Below are positions 1-12,117 of a DNA stretch of 64,000 nucleotides, piece by piece. A program made the translations under genes and the position numbers. Numbering within the stretch: the first letter of the stretch is position 1; each line of letters starts with the position of its first letter. The stretch covers positions 124,001-188,000 of the forward strand of contig SKCR01023749.1 of NCBI GenBank assembly GCA_019454045.1. Reading direction: 5' to 3'. Source of the DNA: Zanthoxylum bungeanum (taxonomy: Eukaryota; Streptophyta; Magnoliopsida; Sapindales; Rutaceae). Below the pieces are notes generated by a model. That model made no database searches and had not been told where the DNA came from. It worked only from the letters and a program-made list of their open reading frames with translations.

Positions 1-943
1 TTTAGTGCATCATAAAATCCAATGGTACGTGATATTGTATCCCGAGTGCAGACCACATTTCCGTCCATACGGAATCGGCTATGGAATTTATATCCGGGTT
101 TCCATCCTATTTACCAATGGAATTTATTATGCACCAATTAAGCCCAATATATTAGAATTCAAAATTTTAGATAATAAATCCAATTAATCTAATTAATTGA
201 TTTCAATGCATATCATTTTCTAACTTAAACGTTTTAAATTACATAAAATCATAATTTTATGTTTATAATGATAATGCATCTATGACATGTTATGGCAAGT
301 AAAATGCATGAGTGGGCACCCTAAGCTATATGACATGTTATTCAAAGAATTCGAAATAAACATACATATAACATAAAAATTATTTTGCATTGACCGGACT
401 CTTATTTTTTCTATACTAATCTAATTAGTACAAAAGATACACCAAGGCATTCTTTGGCCTTCAAATCCCGCTTGAAAGTGGTATTGGCTCCTTTCGCGAC
501 TTTGGTGCTCCATATACAAAGAATTGAAACTTTACATTGAATATTAAAATTACAATGAATATAAGCAATGACCTTATGGCCTTACAACCCAAAACCAAAA
601 CCAACTACAAAAATAAGAGCCATAAAAATTTACAACCAATGCAAAATCCATTCATCACATGAATATCACAATATACCCACTAATCTAAACATGCATATCA
701 TATTTATAACTCATATAAACATATTAAAACATAAACTTTAAATGAAAAAGTGAAGGGTTAAGAGCACGTTTCAACCTCGCTGTAGGCATTGCATTTTTGC
801 ATAACACCCGATGAGGAGTCTTATATGGAGACAACTCCCTCTTAGTCATGAAAGCGTAAAAGAACGTTGGAAGGGTAAAGTTGGAAAATATAATTTTTGA
901 TGGATTTCTCCGAGTTGTTTCGCTTCGGTTGCTTGTTATACCT
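1..943. other. Non-coding retroelement sequence at the left window edge
   Basis: I see no credible gene here. The sequence is AT-rich and lies to the left of the primer-binding site of minus-strand element E, so at least part of it may be the leader or internal region of E. Positions 23-111 form one arm of a long inverted repeat with 2083-2172. A short dyad at 444-461 (AAGGC/GCCTT) encloses, on the minus strand, the motif GGCCAAAG, which recurs in the leaders of elements A and D. The short open frame at 5-187 is only the translated inverted-repeat arm. Confidence 0.5.
23..111 (+). repeat. Left arm of an inverted repeat with 2083-2172
   Basis: This stretch reads as the reverse complement of 2083-2172 with a small number of mismatches. 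Both arms include TGTATCCCGAGT(G/A)CAGACC and CCGGGTTTCCATCCTAT. Two copies of one retroelement family in opposite orientation are the simplest explanation. Confidence 0.8.
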
Positions 944-2460
944 CCGTTTCTAAGCTTATCTTAGGCCCAACACTCCCATAGATCACCTACCTAACCCAAA
1001 CCAAGCCCAAATACCCAAGTCAACCCAAGTCAAACCAAACCTATGCCCATTGGTCATGATTCACGCCCATTAGTGCCTTATTTAGGTAAATTGCACATTA
1101 ATCACATGTTTAAATATTGATTAATCCTTGCCTAAATAAATAAAATCATTACCAAATCAAATCCAATCCCAAATCCTAATTAGGAGATGCATTCCTTATT
1201 AGAAATCAATTAGGAGATTCCTTCCTAATCTAAAAAGGAAAGCTCTCTCCCTTTGCCTATAAAAAGAGACCTTTGCCCACAAACACAAGCAGGCACACAT
1301 ATCTCATTCAAGCATCTTAGAAGCCCCCTAGCACGCCCTAGCATTCCCCAAGAATTTGATATTGCCGCATCCCTGAAGCCAAGAAACCACCAAGGCCGCA
1401 TCCACCTTCATCCACCACACCATTCAAGCCCAACCCTCAATTACCCCTATCCTTTGCCAACTTCCAACCACCATTCACAGCCCTAAATTACCCCCATATA
1501 AACCTTATTTCCAGCCCCTGAAGTGCCGCAAAAATCAGCCCCAAAGCAGCCCAAAGTAGCGCCCAAACCAGCCCTGAAAACGGTTTCACTGCACTGGTGA
1601 ACTGCTGTGTTTTAACTTCTGTTCTGGTCAGTTTCCTTGCGTCCTTAGCCCATCAAAACAGTCCTAAAATCATCTTAAAACCATCCCAAAAATCCCCAAA
1701 AAGTTTCCCTAAAAAATCTTTACAAACGCACCTCCCTAAGCCACCAAAATCACCCAAAACAGTCCACTAAACGCCCGAAACAGCGACCTGAAACACAGCT
1801 CCTAAACGGCAGTGAAACGGACATAAAACAGCAGCCCAAGCATCAAAACAACAAGGAAAAACAGTGAGCAAACAAATCGGAAAGGTATCGGATCATTCGC
1901 CCTTCCAACGGACTTGGAACGCCCTTTCTTAGACGACTAAAGAGGTTAGACCTAAGGGTACCTTTCACTTATCTTCTTTATTCTTTATTTTATTTATTTT
2001 GATATATAATTGCATGAGAGTCGTTTGAGGCATGATTTGATTGTTGGATGGGCGGGACATGTGTTCCCTTTTGTGGTATATAGGATGGAAACCCGGACGT
2101 AAATTCCGTAGCCGAATCCGAATGGACGGTAGTGCGGTCTGTACTCGGGATACAACTCCACGTACCATTTAAGAAATATATGTCTTGTCCCATCCAAATT
2201 TGTGTTTGAGCATGTTGTAGTTTATAGGATGTTTATTTATTATTTTAAGCATGATTTATTTTGGTTTTGTTATTAAATTTTGAAGCATGATTGCGTTATT
2301 TAGACATGTTATTCTTTACGCATGATACCTAGTTTAGTTTATGTTCATGTTTGAGCAATTATTTGTTTTGTTGGTTTGATGGCTTAATATGTTCGATATA
2401 TGGTATTGCGTGTTTATTGTCTAAAGACTTACTTTCAAGCATGCAAACTTAGTTTAGGAC
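944..2460 (+). mobile_element. Unclassified plus-oriented LTR-like sequence with a TATA box
   Basis: There is no coding gene. A TATA-like element (TATAAAAAG, 1258-1266) follows a C/T-rich stretch, and about 700 bp of C-rich sequence comes next. This fits an LTR or a retroelement 5' region reading to the right. The right part contains the second inverted-repeat arm (2083-2172). The boundaries are not visible and the family is not recognised. Confidence 0.35.
2083..2172 (-). repeat. Right arm of the inverted repeat with 23-111
   Basis: Reverse complement of 23-111 with a small number of differences. About 2 kb of retroelement-derived sequence separates the arms. Confidence 0.8.
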
Positions 2461-2729
2461 TTAGTAGCAAATGCATGTAGATCTAAGTGACCTTTGAACA
2501 TGATTATTGGATAGATGCGGTTGATTTAGTGCACAAATTATATCATCACAACGACATAAGTAAGGGACCATTCTGAACCCAACGGTTTGAGGTCTTCCCT
2601 TGCGAGGGGTGAGTACGGCCTTAAATCTTTGTCCCGGTTCCACACCGGTGGTGACTCCATGTTATTTTCGTACTTCCCAACTAGGCCGCGAGCCTAGAAC
2701 AGCGTCGTCAGGTCCTGTTGTCTACACTC
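2461..2729. mobile_element. Short gypsy-like remnant next to the primer site of E
   Basis: The stretch contains the phrase GGTGGTGACTCC (2647-2658), which resembles the GGTGGCGACTCC phrase commonly found near LTR ends of Tat/Retand-type gypsy elements. No open frame is convincing. It ends at the primer-binding site of element E. The family assignment is tentative. Confidence 0.3.
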
Positions 2730-2741
2730 GCTCTGATACCA
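2730..2741 (-). promoter_or_regulatory. Primer-binding site of element E (initiator Met tRNA)
   Basis: Read on the minus strand the site is TGGTATCAGAGC, the standard primer site complementary to the 3' end of plant initiator tRNA-Met. It lies two bases past the end of the LTR at 2744. This fixes the orientation of E as minus and makes 2744-4954 its 5' LTR. Confidence 0.85.
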
Positions 2742-2743
2742 AT

Positions 2744-4954
2744 TGTAGGACACGCTTTCCTTCGCGCAGCTGAAGCGGTTAGGCCCACAGTCTGCTCTCC
2801 CTTCCTTTGGCCGAATGGTACCAGTGGGTATACTGAAATTTTGCATCTGTATTGAACAATATTTCAGCCCCGGAATGCCCCCGAAATAGTTCCCGAACAA
2901 CCCCTTGAACTACAGTGAAATAGCGGAATGTTTTGCACCCATTTCACACGCGAACTGCACTCAAAACAGTCCATTTTGTGCGTGACTTGCTGTATATATT
3001 TAGGTCTGATTTTTCACTTAAAATCAATCCAAAATACGCCCTAAAATTACCCCAAAGTGTTTCCCAAAAACCCGAATTAAAACCAAACAAAACTGAGCGC
3101 CAAAAACACTAATATGTGCGTGGCAGTGGGGTTTATTGTTGCTCACTACCGTGAATGAAGGAGAATAGAAGAGGGGATTTCCAACGCCACAAGGTCTTCT
3201 GAGCTATGTCTCGTTACTAACGGAGGGTAGTGTGGGCTATACTCATAAATTAATCCCTAAACGGTTTAGAGATTAAAATCAGACACCGAAAAAATTTCAG
3301 GTTCTTCATTAATATTTCTCAACTCTTGAGAGCTTGATGAAGAGAAGGAGGCTAGGGTTATCTAATTCTAGATCTGAAAAGAAAAATATAAATTTTCTTT
3401 TATACTTAGTGTAATTTCTTTCATAAAACAAATCAATCACTAGTCTCCCAATCCCTATGTGTTTCGGCTAGGGCATGGAATCCTTGTTTGATTTTATTTC
3501 CAAAACAAACAAATCCTATTCCTCACACCATAGGGAATTCGGCCAAGGCCAAGGAGTTTTGGTTTGATTTTGTTTCTCAAACAAACAAATCATATTCCTT
3601 ACACAAGAAGGAATTCGGCCAAGGTAGGTAATTTTGATTTGATTTTGTTTCCCAAACAAACAAATCCTATTCCTTATCCAATAAGGAATTCTACCATGGT
3701 GTTAATTTTATTTCCAAAATAATTCTTAGCCTTATTAAATTATATCATATATAATTCAATGTTCTAATTTTAATAGTTATCATATAATTATTAATACCTT
3801 ACATTAACTTTTAATGTATAGTCTCAAGTGTGATGTAATTAATATTAATAATCATATTAATAATATTTATTCTTTGTGAGTATATAATTGGACCATCCAA
3901 TTATATTAACTCCGCTAAAGTATATCAAGCTAGCAAGGGGACCAAATAGACCTACGGTTCCGAGCTCCAATAATCTCGAAATATTAATTAAGCTCTTAAT
4001 TAAATATTCCGAATTATTAACTCCGGATTATTCCACTAAAAATCCGAAGTTGCACTCTCGTTGCCGTAGATGAAATATTAAGACGAACCAAGTCGATGTC
4101 CACCGATATAGTCATTGCATACGAATTGATCCTTCACGAATATCTCGTGATTAGAGCTGGTTCATAATGTCTGTTATACCCCTCTAATTATTTTTACCTT
4201 AAGTACCATTGATTCTCTAATGAACGATTTATTCATAACTATTATGAATATTAATCTTTCTATTCGTAATAGAAAGACTTGAGCGCTCAAATCGTTCAAG
4301 TACTGAATCAACCCTTAAGAAAGATACTCATCTACTTCTCGCAAGAAGGAGTGAATTCCATGTCTATGTGAAACGTTCCCAGCTACAATACAAACTGTGC
4401 CCCCAAAGTACGTAGTTATTGGTTGGGATTGCTACACCAACCTTACCTTTGTAAATCAAATGACACAGTCTGCCATGCAGGAGTTCGTAGTACACTCAGG
4501 ATTAAGACCAATCCATATATGACCATCAAGCAGATTGAAATGACTTTCTTTGTTTAACGGATATTATAAGAATGTTAATTCTATCTGGGTCCAGTCCTAT
4601 GTGATCGCATCATACAAGGTGCCTCCATTCTCATGTCTCTACATGGACTATCCGGATTAAGATCGCCATACAAATATAGAATGAACCGCAGCTATGGATA
4701 AACCACAAACAAAGTACCCGGTTTGTTTGCTCTTTATGGACTATTTAAGATCACTAACTTCAGACTTAAATCCTCCGATGTATGACACTCATACACTAAG
4801 TCTGAAGGTACATAAGTAATCTATGGTATTTACGAAGATATATAATATGTGAAAATTAAACAAACAGTTTAATAAATGAATAATGCATATTTTTATTTCA
4901 AAATGACATGAAACCGTTTACGTCACATATAGCTCTAGGGCATACATCCCAACA
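2744..4954 (-). mobile_element. 5' LTR (2.2 kb) of large-LTR element E
   Basis: On the minus strand the LTR starts TGTTGGGATGTATGCCC and ends CCTACA, directly followed by the initiator-Met primer site. At about 2.2 kb it is long for a copia LTR. The internal region to its left shows no gag or pol frame in the visible part. This is compatible with a large retrotransposon derivative (LARD-like, non-autonomous), but the rest of the element lies outside the window. No open frame inside the LTR looks real. Confidence 0.7.
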
Positions 4955-5620
4955 ATACACTTGGGTGGCTCTTTGCAACATGGAAGAGCTTGTTGAGTTC
5001 GAGAAAAGCTTGTATATTGGAGGGATGACTAGAGGAGTCCACGGTTCAAGTAAGTCTTTTTCTTTCTTTATTTTAATTAGAGTTCTTATGATAGTTAGCA
5101 TGTTTAGGTTTATGTTCTTTGCATATTTTTATAATTTTTATGCTTAGAATATATACTAACATGCCTAGGCTTGAGAATAATAAAAACAAATGGGTCTTGG
5201 GCAAAGGGAAAACGACATCATAATTAATTATTTTATTTTTTCGCTGCGCACTCGCGGTCGTTTCCCAATACTATAGGTGCGACACTAGCTACGACTACCA
5301 ACCTTACTTTACGGGCATTCCTAATCCCGATTTCTAGATCCATGTATCCTCTGGCTACCCTTTTCCCACTAGCTATCTCTTCTTTCCTTTTGCTAAGAGC
5401 TATTTGCCCTGCTCTTTTGTTTTATTTTTCAATCTCTCAGTTTTTTCCTTGATAGCTTTCATAAAGGCTTGGGTTATTTCTCGCTCTTTCCAAGCATTTT
5501 CACTTTCTTTTCATAAGGTTTCTTCTATCTTTTTCATCGATTCAACTGTTGAAGTTTATAAAGCTCTGTTGTGTCCATCTCCTACCATCATCTTAGTGTG
5601 TTTGTTGTTTTTGTGTTGTA
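4955..5620. mobile_element. Remnant of the internal region of element F
   Basis: This stretch lies between the LTR end of E and the primer site of F. Positions 4955-5050 have exon-like composition and are followed by TTCAAGTAAGT, a plausible 5' splice donor. The remainder is T-rich with no coding frame I recognise. Because F reads leftwards, this should be its leader, truncated at 4954. Confidence 0.4.
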
Positions 5621-5640
5621 TCCCCACAGATGGCGCCAAC
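5621..5640 (-). promoter_or_regulatory. Primer-binding site of gypsy-type element F
   Basis: On the minus strand it reads TTGGCGCCATCTGTGGGGA. This is the form of primer site used by many Ty3/gypsy elements of the Tat group. It abuts the TGTTGAT terminus of the LTR that begins at 5641. Confidence 0.75.
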
Positions 5641-6774
5641 TGTTGATGGCTATTTTTTATTCTAATGGAAATTTAGGAAATTAACTTCTCAAACAAACCT
5701 CCCTCAATAGAGAATTTGTTTAGTTATTAGGGAACTAGATCAAACTTAACATGCAAATAGAGAATCACAGAGACAAAGATTTACGTGGTTCGACAGAGAG
5801 TGGCTCCAACCTACGTCCATGGGAGTAAGATGATGTATTTTATTACCTGCTCGAGGTCAAGACCATCTCAGGATACAAATGGTGTGGTAAGAATTCAAAG
5901 GGTTTATAGCTCATTGGCTCGTATACAAGCCTGTTACAAATCTCTCCAATGATCGAGTACCGACTAGTTTTTCTCTCTATGTCACTAAATTATAAAGCTC
6001 TTTTACAAATAGTAAGATATGTAGATTGCTCCTTTCTAAATTTGTGATATCAACCCCTTTATATAGTCTTCCAAATTCAATATTCCACCGCCCATGATGT
6101 CAGTTCACGTCATTGAAATCATTGCAGTAACCACTCTCATTAATACTCATAACTCGTCCAATCAGAATTCTTCATTTTCACTGCCATCATACTGGCCTAT
6201 GGCGGCTCTGCTCTACCTCTCCCCAACCAGTGCACCACCTTATGGAGGCTGACAAAAGCTACTTTTAATGAAAATGGTTGCTTTCCTATTGATGAGTGGT
6301 AATTATATCACTATTTTCCACTCATTTAATCTAATATTTTGTTTAGTTTCTCGAGTTTTATGAACGTTTTGATGTGTTTTTGTTTATTTTGAAGATAAAA
6401 ATAATATTAGAAATTAATGGAATCAACTCGGGGCTAAAACGATGAAATTTGGAGAAAAAAATGTCAAAAACAAAAATTTATTGTACCCGTCACGAAGTAC
6501 AGTCCTAAATTCCAATTTTACGCAAGTTTTATATTTTGGCCATAACTATTTAATCCGATATCTAATTGAGCTGATTCAAGTTGCAGATTGAAGAAGACCC
6601 AAAGTTCTACTACTTTGAAAGTCAAAGTAATTTCGAATTCTGAAGTTTCCTTGACCAAAATTGATAAACAGTCCAGTGTATTTTGTGTAACTACTATAGT
6701 CATTTTCAAAATATAAAATAAAATTTATAAAATAAAAAAATAAAAATTGTCAAACTTCCACCAAACATGCTTGC

Positions 6775-6870
6775 ATGTTTGGTGCCATGTTTGATGCCAT
6801 GTTTGGTGTCATGTTTGGTGCCATGTTTGGTGCCATGTTTGGTGCCATTTTTGATGCCATGTTTGGTGCC
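6775..6870 (+). repeat. 12-bp minisatellite, eight units
   Basis: Eight tandem copies of CATGTTTGGTGC with single-base variants occupy this part of the LTR, upstream of its TATA box. The related solo LTR at 33696 has only about four units (34155-34202). The repeat creates artificial open frames on both strands. Confidence 0.9.
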
Positions 6871-7202
6871 ATGTTGGTGGAGCAATCGGTGGAGCAATCG
6901 ATGGTGAAATTGGTGGAAGTCTTTAGATTTTCCTATAAATACCAAGCCATTTCATTTGTAATTCTCATACTTTCCTTAGGTTTTTGTAGGGAATTTAAGG
7001 ATTGCATCTTGTATGTTTATTTTTAGTAATTTAATTTATGCATTTTAATTTTTAGTAATAGTAGTAGTTTCTTTTTCTTCTCTTTTCTTTTATGTTTAAT
7101 AGTTAAATTTCTGCTGGGGGAATGGTGAAGCTTTTATTATTTTAGTTTAGATTAATCTCCCTTAATTATAATATGGAAATTATAATTCAAATTAAAAGAA
7201 TT

Positions 7203-7385
7203 ACCGCCTTAATGGCTGGTTTTATTTATTTGACATAATGTGACACTGCCTATATGGCCGGTTTTTAGGTGACAGATAATTACCGCCTATATAGTTAGTT
7301 TATGGACAAATAATGATACCGCCTTTATGACTGGTTGGACTAAATTAAAATCTAACTCAACGAGGATACCGCCTACATAGCTGGT
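7203..7385 (+). repeat. Five ACCGCC...GGCTGGT hairpin motifs in solo LTR 1
   Basis: Five copies of an 18-bp motif of the form ACCGCCTATATGGCTGGT start at 7203, 7244, 7282, 7318 and 7368. Each can fold as ACC-GCC paired to GGC-(T)-GGT around an AT-rich loop. The same array occurs in the other family members at 11180-11318, 34571-34755 and 52161-52256. Confidence 0.75.
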
Positions 7386-8636
7386 TGGTAATATCACTGA
7401 TAAATTCTATATTATAATAAAGGAGATTTCTAAATTAGGAATAGTAAAAGTGGATCCCCCAACCCTCATCATTTTATTTTTATTCTAAGGAAATGATGAA
7501 ACACAATATCCACACTTAATAATTGATTTTCTTTTTATGGGTAATTCTTCAGTTTGTTTATTGAGTCTTAAGCTTAATGCTTCTTGTTGTCTGATCACCA
7601 ATAAGATTGATGTGGTAAACTTAAAATGAACTAGACATAGGGATTTTAGGTTTCAATCTTAGATTCAATAGTCCACGATCTTCCTTGAGGATAGATAACC
7701 ATTTAATAGATTTCCTTACAGGATAGACATATACCTGTCGGGCAGCGGTAGCCACTATTGGAAATTGATATTAATGAATCTAGGTAATTTGGTTAACATA
7801 GACATATGGTTTAATTGGATTATACTGGGTATGTGCAGCTGACCATCGACAGAGGCTTTTGCATAATTTCGTGTTCTAGGTTAGCAAACTGATTTATTAC
7901 ACATAAGTAAGAGAATCAATTCATCTTTATAATAATATTGTGTGGAGTCACGACCCTAGATCTTTGAGTCTTTTTTTTATTTTCCTTAGAATTTTCTTTT
8001 GAGTTTGTTTTTGTTTAATTTATCAAATCCACATTCAACCAACCAATCAAACAATTATTCTCATCTCCCTCAATTAAATGCCTATAAATAAATAGTATCA
8101 ATAACTAATAACAACAGTAGGAATTAAGTCCTCGTGGGATCGATATTTTTATACTACTTGAACGATATGTGCGCTTGCGTTATACGCCTGTGAATGCACC
8201 GGTCACCTATAATCATCACAAGTCTTTCAGAAGTTCATCCTTTCTGTTAGAACATACATCACATACCTTTAAGCACAAAATTGGTGGTCCCAACTCCGCT
8301 CTTCGGGTCGACATACCGAGTCAATGAGGCTTGATCAAACTTTTTAGCTCCTCCAACTAGGTCGGGCTCACAAACAACAACCTCATTGGGTCAGCTTCCC
8401 TAAACACTCAAATACCACTAAATCTAACACTTTTTTTCGAGTTCGGGTTGGTATCCCAACCTTGCTCTCTCAGTAGGTTTTTCCATTGGGAGAACTCTTT
8501 CATATAATGGGCTCGAGTTGTTTGTCTGACTTCAGTCTCTCTAGTCCCTCTTCATTTTTCTTTTAGCCAAGTACAAACTCAATGCTACCCTTCTTCGATA
8601 TTCAAACTTCCTCGAGGCGAAAAACCACTATCAACA

Positions 8637-10304
8637 AGTTGTTAATTTATTTATATAAGGGTAGGTTTATTGGATGAATTTAATTTGCAGTTGACTCCCA
8701 AATCTTTATGGATAAGAAACATGTGAACATCTGTTGATTATTTTGGACTTGATCATAGAGTATGCAGTAGAGTAGAAGGAAAGAATTATTGAGGGGATAT
8801 CTTATAAATGGAAAATGATAAGAGAAATTTACTGCTATTTATTGATATTTTGCTACTTTTTTCATTCTTAAATATATTAAAATTTTATGTAATCGTTGTT
8901 TTGGCATCAAAAATGGTATTGGTGTTCATGTCAAATGAGCGACTTCTCAACGTACTTGAATTAAGTACTAGACTTATAATCAAACGATTGTAAAAATTAT
9001 TGGATTCCTCATCTCTTAAAGCCAAACGAGTTCTAATCTCCTCTTCTGCTTAACACAAGCTTTAAAACTAGCCAATAGTAACATAATTTTTACTCATTCA
9101 AGAATGATATTGGACATATACATTGGGCAAAGTATCATTTTTATGTTAAAATGGTAGTTGACACTAAGTTTTCCTTCAAAATAAGGTAGAACACCACTTT
9201 CCCCTTAACGTTTATATTATATGTCATTTATCTCTTATTGTTTTCATAATACCCTTATCCTTGGAGGTTAAAAATCAAAGCAAAATTATATGTTTTTAGA
9301 TATTTACCTTTATAATAAAACAACTAATTTTTTTTTTGCATTATTATTTATTCATCACAACATGTCGCATATATATTCAGAGAGAAGATGTAGCTGCAAC
9401 CTTATTGGATATATAATAACACATTATTCAAATTTACATGATTTTTTTTTAAAAAAGAAAAAAAAGATACATAACAAAATTAATGCAAACGAAACATATT
9501 CAGGGCTTTGTTGTAATTTCATAATATCTCTATGATTGGAGGATATTTTGGTAATTATAAAATATGTAATAATATGTGTATTTGACTGGATTTAATTGGA
9601 TTAAATCAAAATAGTAGACAGTGAACTAATCAAGTGGTTAAACTTTGTTTAGATTTAATTATATTAAATCAAAATGGTAGATAAAGTTGATTAATTATAC
9701 CTAATATGCATATTTGGACAAAATGTACTAAATCCACCTAAAAGTTTATTCGAATTTTGATTAATTAAAAATTACATAAGCTTGGCTATAAAAGGTAAGT
9801 TTGAACAAGTTTTTTAATTAAGCAAGCATAAAGCAAAGTATAAGAAAAATTAACCTAAAAAAATGTTTAAAAAAGCATTGGAAGTTCTCTATATTTTTCA
9901 AGAAGGAGAAGAAAATTAGATATTTGGTTCAAGCTTGTCAAATATGTTTGATATTCTCTAATAAGGTATGTTCTTACATTTGATATATAATAATATAACT
10001 TGAAGTTGAAATTGCGTTAATAAATTTGAGTATAGATGCTTTGAAAGCATTAATACACTATGTTTGTAATTTAGGAAAATATGTTCATGTTGGACATAAA
10101 ACATAAAATTAGAGTTTGTAACACAAGATAAAAGCTTGGATTTATGACTATCATCCTAGAATCACTTAACCACATTTAAGTGAACAATTTTACTTGTGTA
10201 TGAGATTCTAATTTGGTTGTATTTTTTATTCAAATAAATACATGTACGAATTTAGAATATATGTATGTTTGCTGTATAACATGTGTTGATGTTAGTTTTG
10301 TGTA
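8637..10304. other. AT-rich intergenic sequence with segmental homology to 37.9-39.9 kb
   Basis: I see no gene. Two stretches match the other half of the window: 8735-8800 resembles 37965-38030 (shared GAATTATTGAGGGGA) and 9255-9330 resembles 39876-39950 (shared TCAAAGCAAAATTAT). This marks the left part of a duplicated segment. Positions 9585-9690 hold two imperfect copies of a GATTTAATT...ATTAAATCAAAAT phrase, and a TATA-like CTATAAAAGG lies near 9786 without a following ORF. Confidence 0.5.
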
Positions 10305-10732
10305 TAATGAGTGGAAAATATATTAATATTTACCACCCATTTTACTTAATATTTTGTATGGTTTCTCAAGTTTTATGAACATTTTTATTTATTTTTTTGT
10401 TTATTTTACAGATAAAATAAAATCGGGATTGAATGGAATCAATCAGGACGAAATATGGAACAAAGAAGGGAAAAAAATAGACTTGATATAGATTTTGGAG
10501 GTTAGAAACTTGAAATGGCGTTCTAACAGAGTACAATTTCGGAAATTTGAACTTTGCGTAATTTTCGTATTTTGGCCATAAAGTTTTACTCCGATATCGG
10601 ATTGAGGTGATTCAAGTTCCAGATGAAAGAAGACACAAAGATCTACAACTTTAAGAAGATTTTCAAAATTTGAAGTTTTCAAGACCGAAATTGATGAGAA
10701 ATTCAAAGTGTGTTAAGTATTAAAGTCATTAT

Positions 10733-10781
<49 letters not shown>

Positions 10782-12117
10782 GAAAAATGAAAAATGACAA
10801 TTTACAATTGTCAAACTTCTTGCATGTTTGGTGGAGGATGTTGTGGAGGATTTTTTAGAGTATTGGTGGCATGTTTGGTGGAGAAATTAGTGGAAGCCTT
10901 TTCTTTGCCTATAAATTGAAGCCATAGCTTTATTTTCCATTTCATACTTTCCTTCAAGTTTCTCTTAAGGAACTTGAGGATTGTATCTTGTTTGTTTCTT
11001 TTCTGTATTTTAATTATGTATTTTTATTTTTAATAATAATTGTTTGTGTGTTTTTACTTCCTTTTATGTTCAGTAATTAATTTCCGCTAGGGGAATGATG
11101 AAATCTTTAATGTGATAATCTAGGTTAATCTCACTTGTAGTATAATATAGAAATTATAATTTAATAATATGGATTAATGTTGATGTCGCATATATGGTCT
11201 GATTTTATTTATTTGACATAATATGACACCGCCTATATGATCAGTCTTTAGGTGACAGATGATTACCGCCTATATGGCTGGTTTGCGGATAAATAATAAC
11301 ACCGCCTTTATGGCTGGTTCGACTTAATTAATCGGGTAACACTTACAATTTTTATATTATAATAAAGTGAGATTCCTAGGTTTGAAATATTAGAGGTGGA
11401 TCCCATAACCCTAGCATTTTATTTTTAATCTAGGGAAGTGATGAAGCATAATATTCATGAGATGAATAATTGATTTTATTTTATAATGTGTAGTGTTTTA
11501 ACTTGTTTATTGAATATTAACCTTAATGCTTCTTGTTGCCTGATCACGAATAAGGTTGATGTGGTAAACTTAAAATGAACTTGACGAAGAGATTTTAGGT
11601 TTTAGCTTAAATTTAATAGCTCACGATCTCGTCTTAGAGATTTCCTTCGAAGATAGACATATACCTATCAGGCTTGGGTAGCCACAATTGAAACCTGATC
11701 TTAATGAATTCAGAATTTCTTAATTAACATAGACATATAGTTAATTGAGTTACTTTGGGTGTTTGCATCTGACTATCGTCAAAGACTTTTGCATATCTTA
11801 GTGTTCCAGGTTAACAACTGATTTATTACATTTGCATAGGATATTCAATTCATCAGTAGAGTAATATTGGGCGGATTCACAACCCCAAATATTTTATTTA
11901 TTATTAATTTCCTTTGTTCTTATTTTATATTTTTATTTATTTATTTAGTTAAACCATCTTCAAACAACAACCAATTCCTTCCAACCTCAGTTAGATACTT
12001 GAAAATAAATAACTTTAATAATCAACAACATAGAATTTAAGCCCTCGTGGGATCGTTATTTTTATATTATTTGAGCGATACATGCGCTTGCGTTACGTTT
12101 TTGATATCTTTAGGTCA
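10305..12117 (+). mobile_element. Solo Athila-like LTR 2, diverged
   Basis: This is homologous to the solo LTR at 6290-8205 along its whole length: an ATGAGTGG start, the minisatellite remnant, a TATA box near 10909, an ACCGCC hairpin array (11180-11318) and an AGGTCA end. The terminal TGATG has decayed to TAATG and I find no target duplication, so this is an older copy. It also contains a long TA microsatellite. Confidence 0.75.
10737..10779. repeat. (TA)n microsatellite
   Basis: About 21 uninterrupted TA dinucleotides lie inside solo LTR 2. Confidence 0.95.

Larger units (their letters stand above)
6290..8205 (+). mobile_element. Solo Athila-like LTR 1 with perfect CCTAT duplication
   Basis: A 1,916-bp LTR runs from TGATGAGTGG to CACCGGTCA. 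The pentamer CCTAT occurs at 6285-6289 and again at 8206-8210, a perfect target-site duplication, and no internal region is present. It is therefore a solo LTR left by LTR-LTR recombination. The same terminus starts the 3' LTR of element H at 63968, which has Athila-type pol. A TATA box (TATAAAT, 6934-6940) marks the probable promoter. The LTR contains a 12-bp minisatellite and an array of ACCGCC-type hairpins. Confidence 0.88.
5641..8636 (-). mobile_element. LTR of gypsy-type element F, split by a solo Athila-like LTR
   Basis: The LTR begins TGTTGAT on the plus strand and ends ATCAACA, a 7-bp terminal inverted repeat. Without the nested insert (6290-8205 plus one duplicated pentamer) it is about 1,075 bp. 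It contains the phrase TTTACGTGGTTC near 5783, shared by many plant LTRs. The primer site next to it at 5621-5640 shows that this is the 5' LTR of a minus-strand element. Confidence 0.7.

Noticed and set aside
6706..7026. Open frames on both strands with MFGAMFGA and KHGTKHGT repeats
   Set aside because: Pure translation of the 12-bp minisatellite in an LTR.
10305..12117. Target-site duplication for solo LTR 2
   Set aside because: Flanks (GTGTA and AACAT) do not match; ends are decayed, so no duplication can be claimed.
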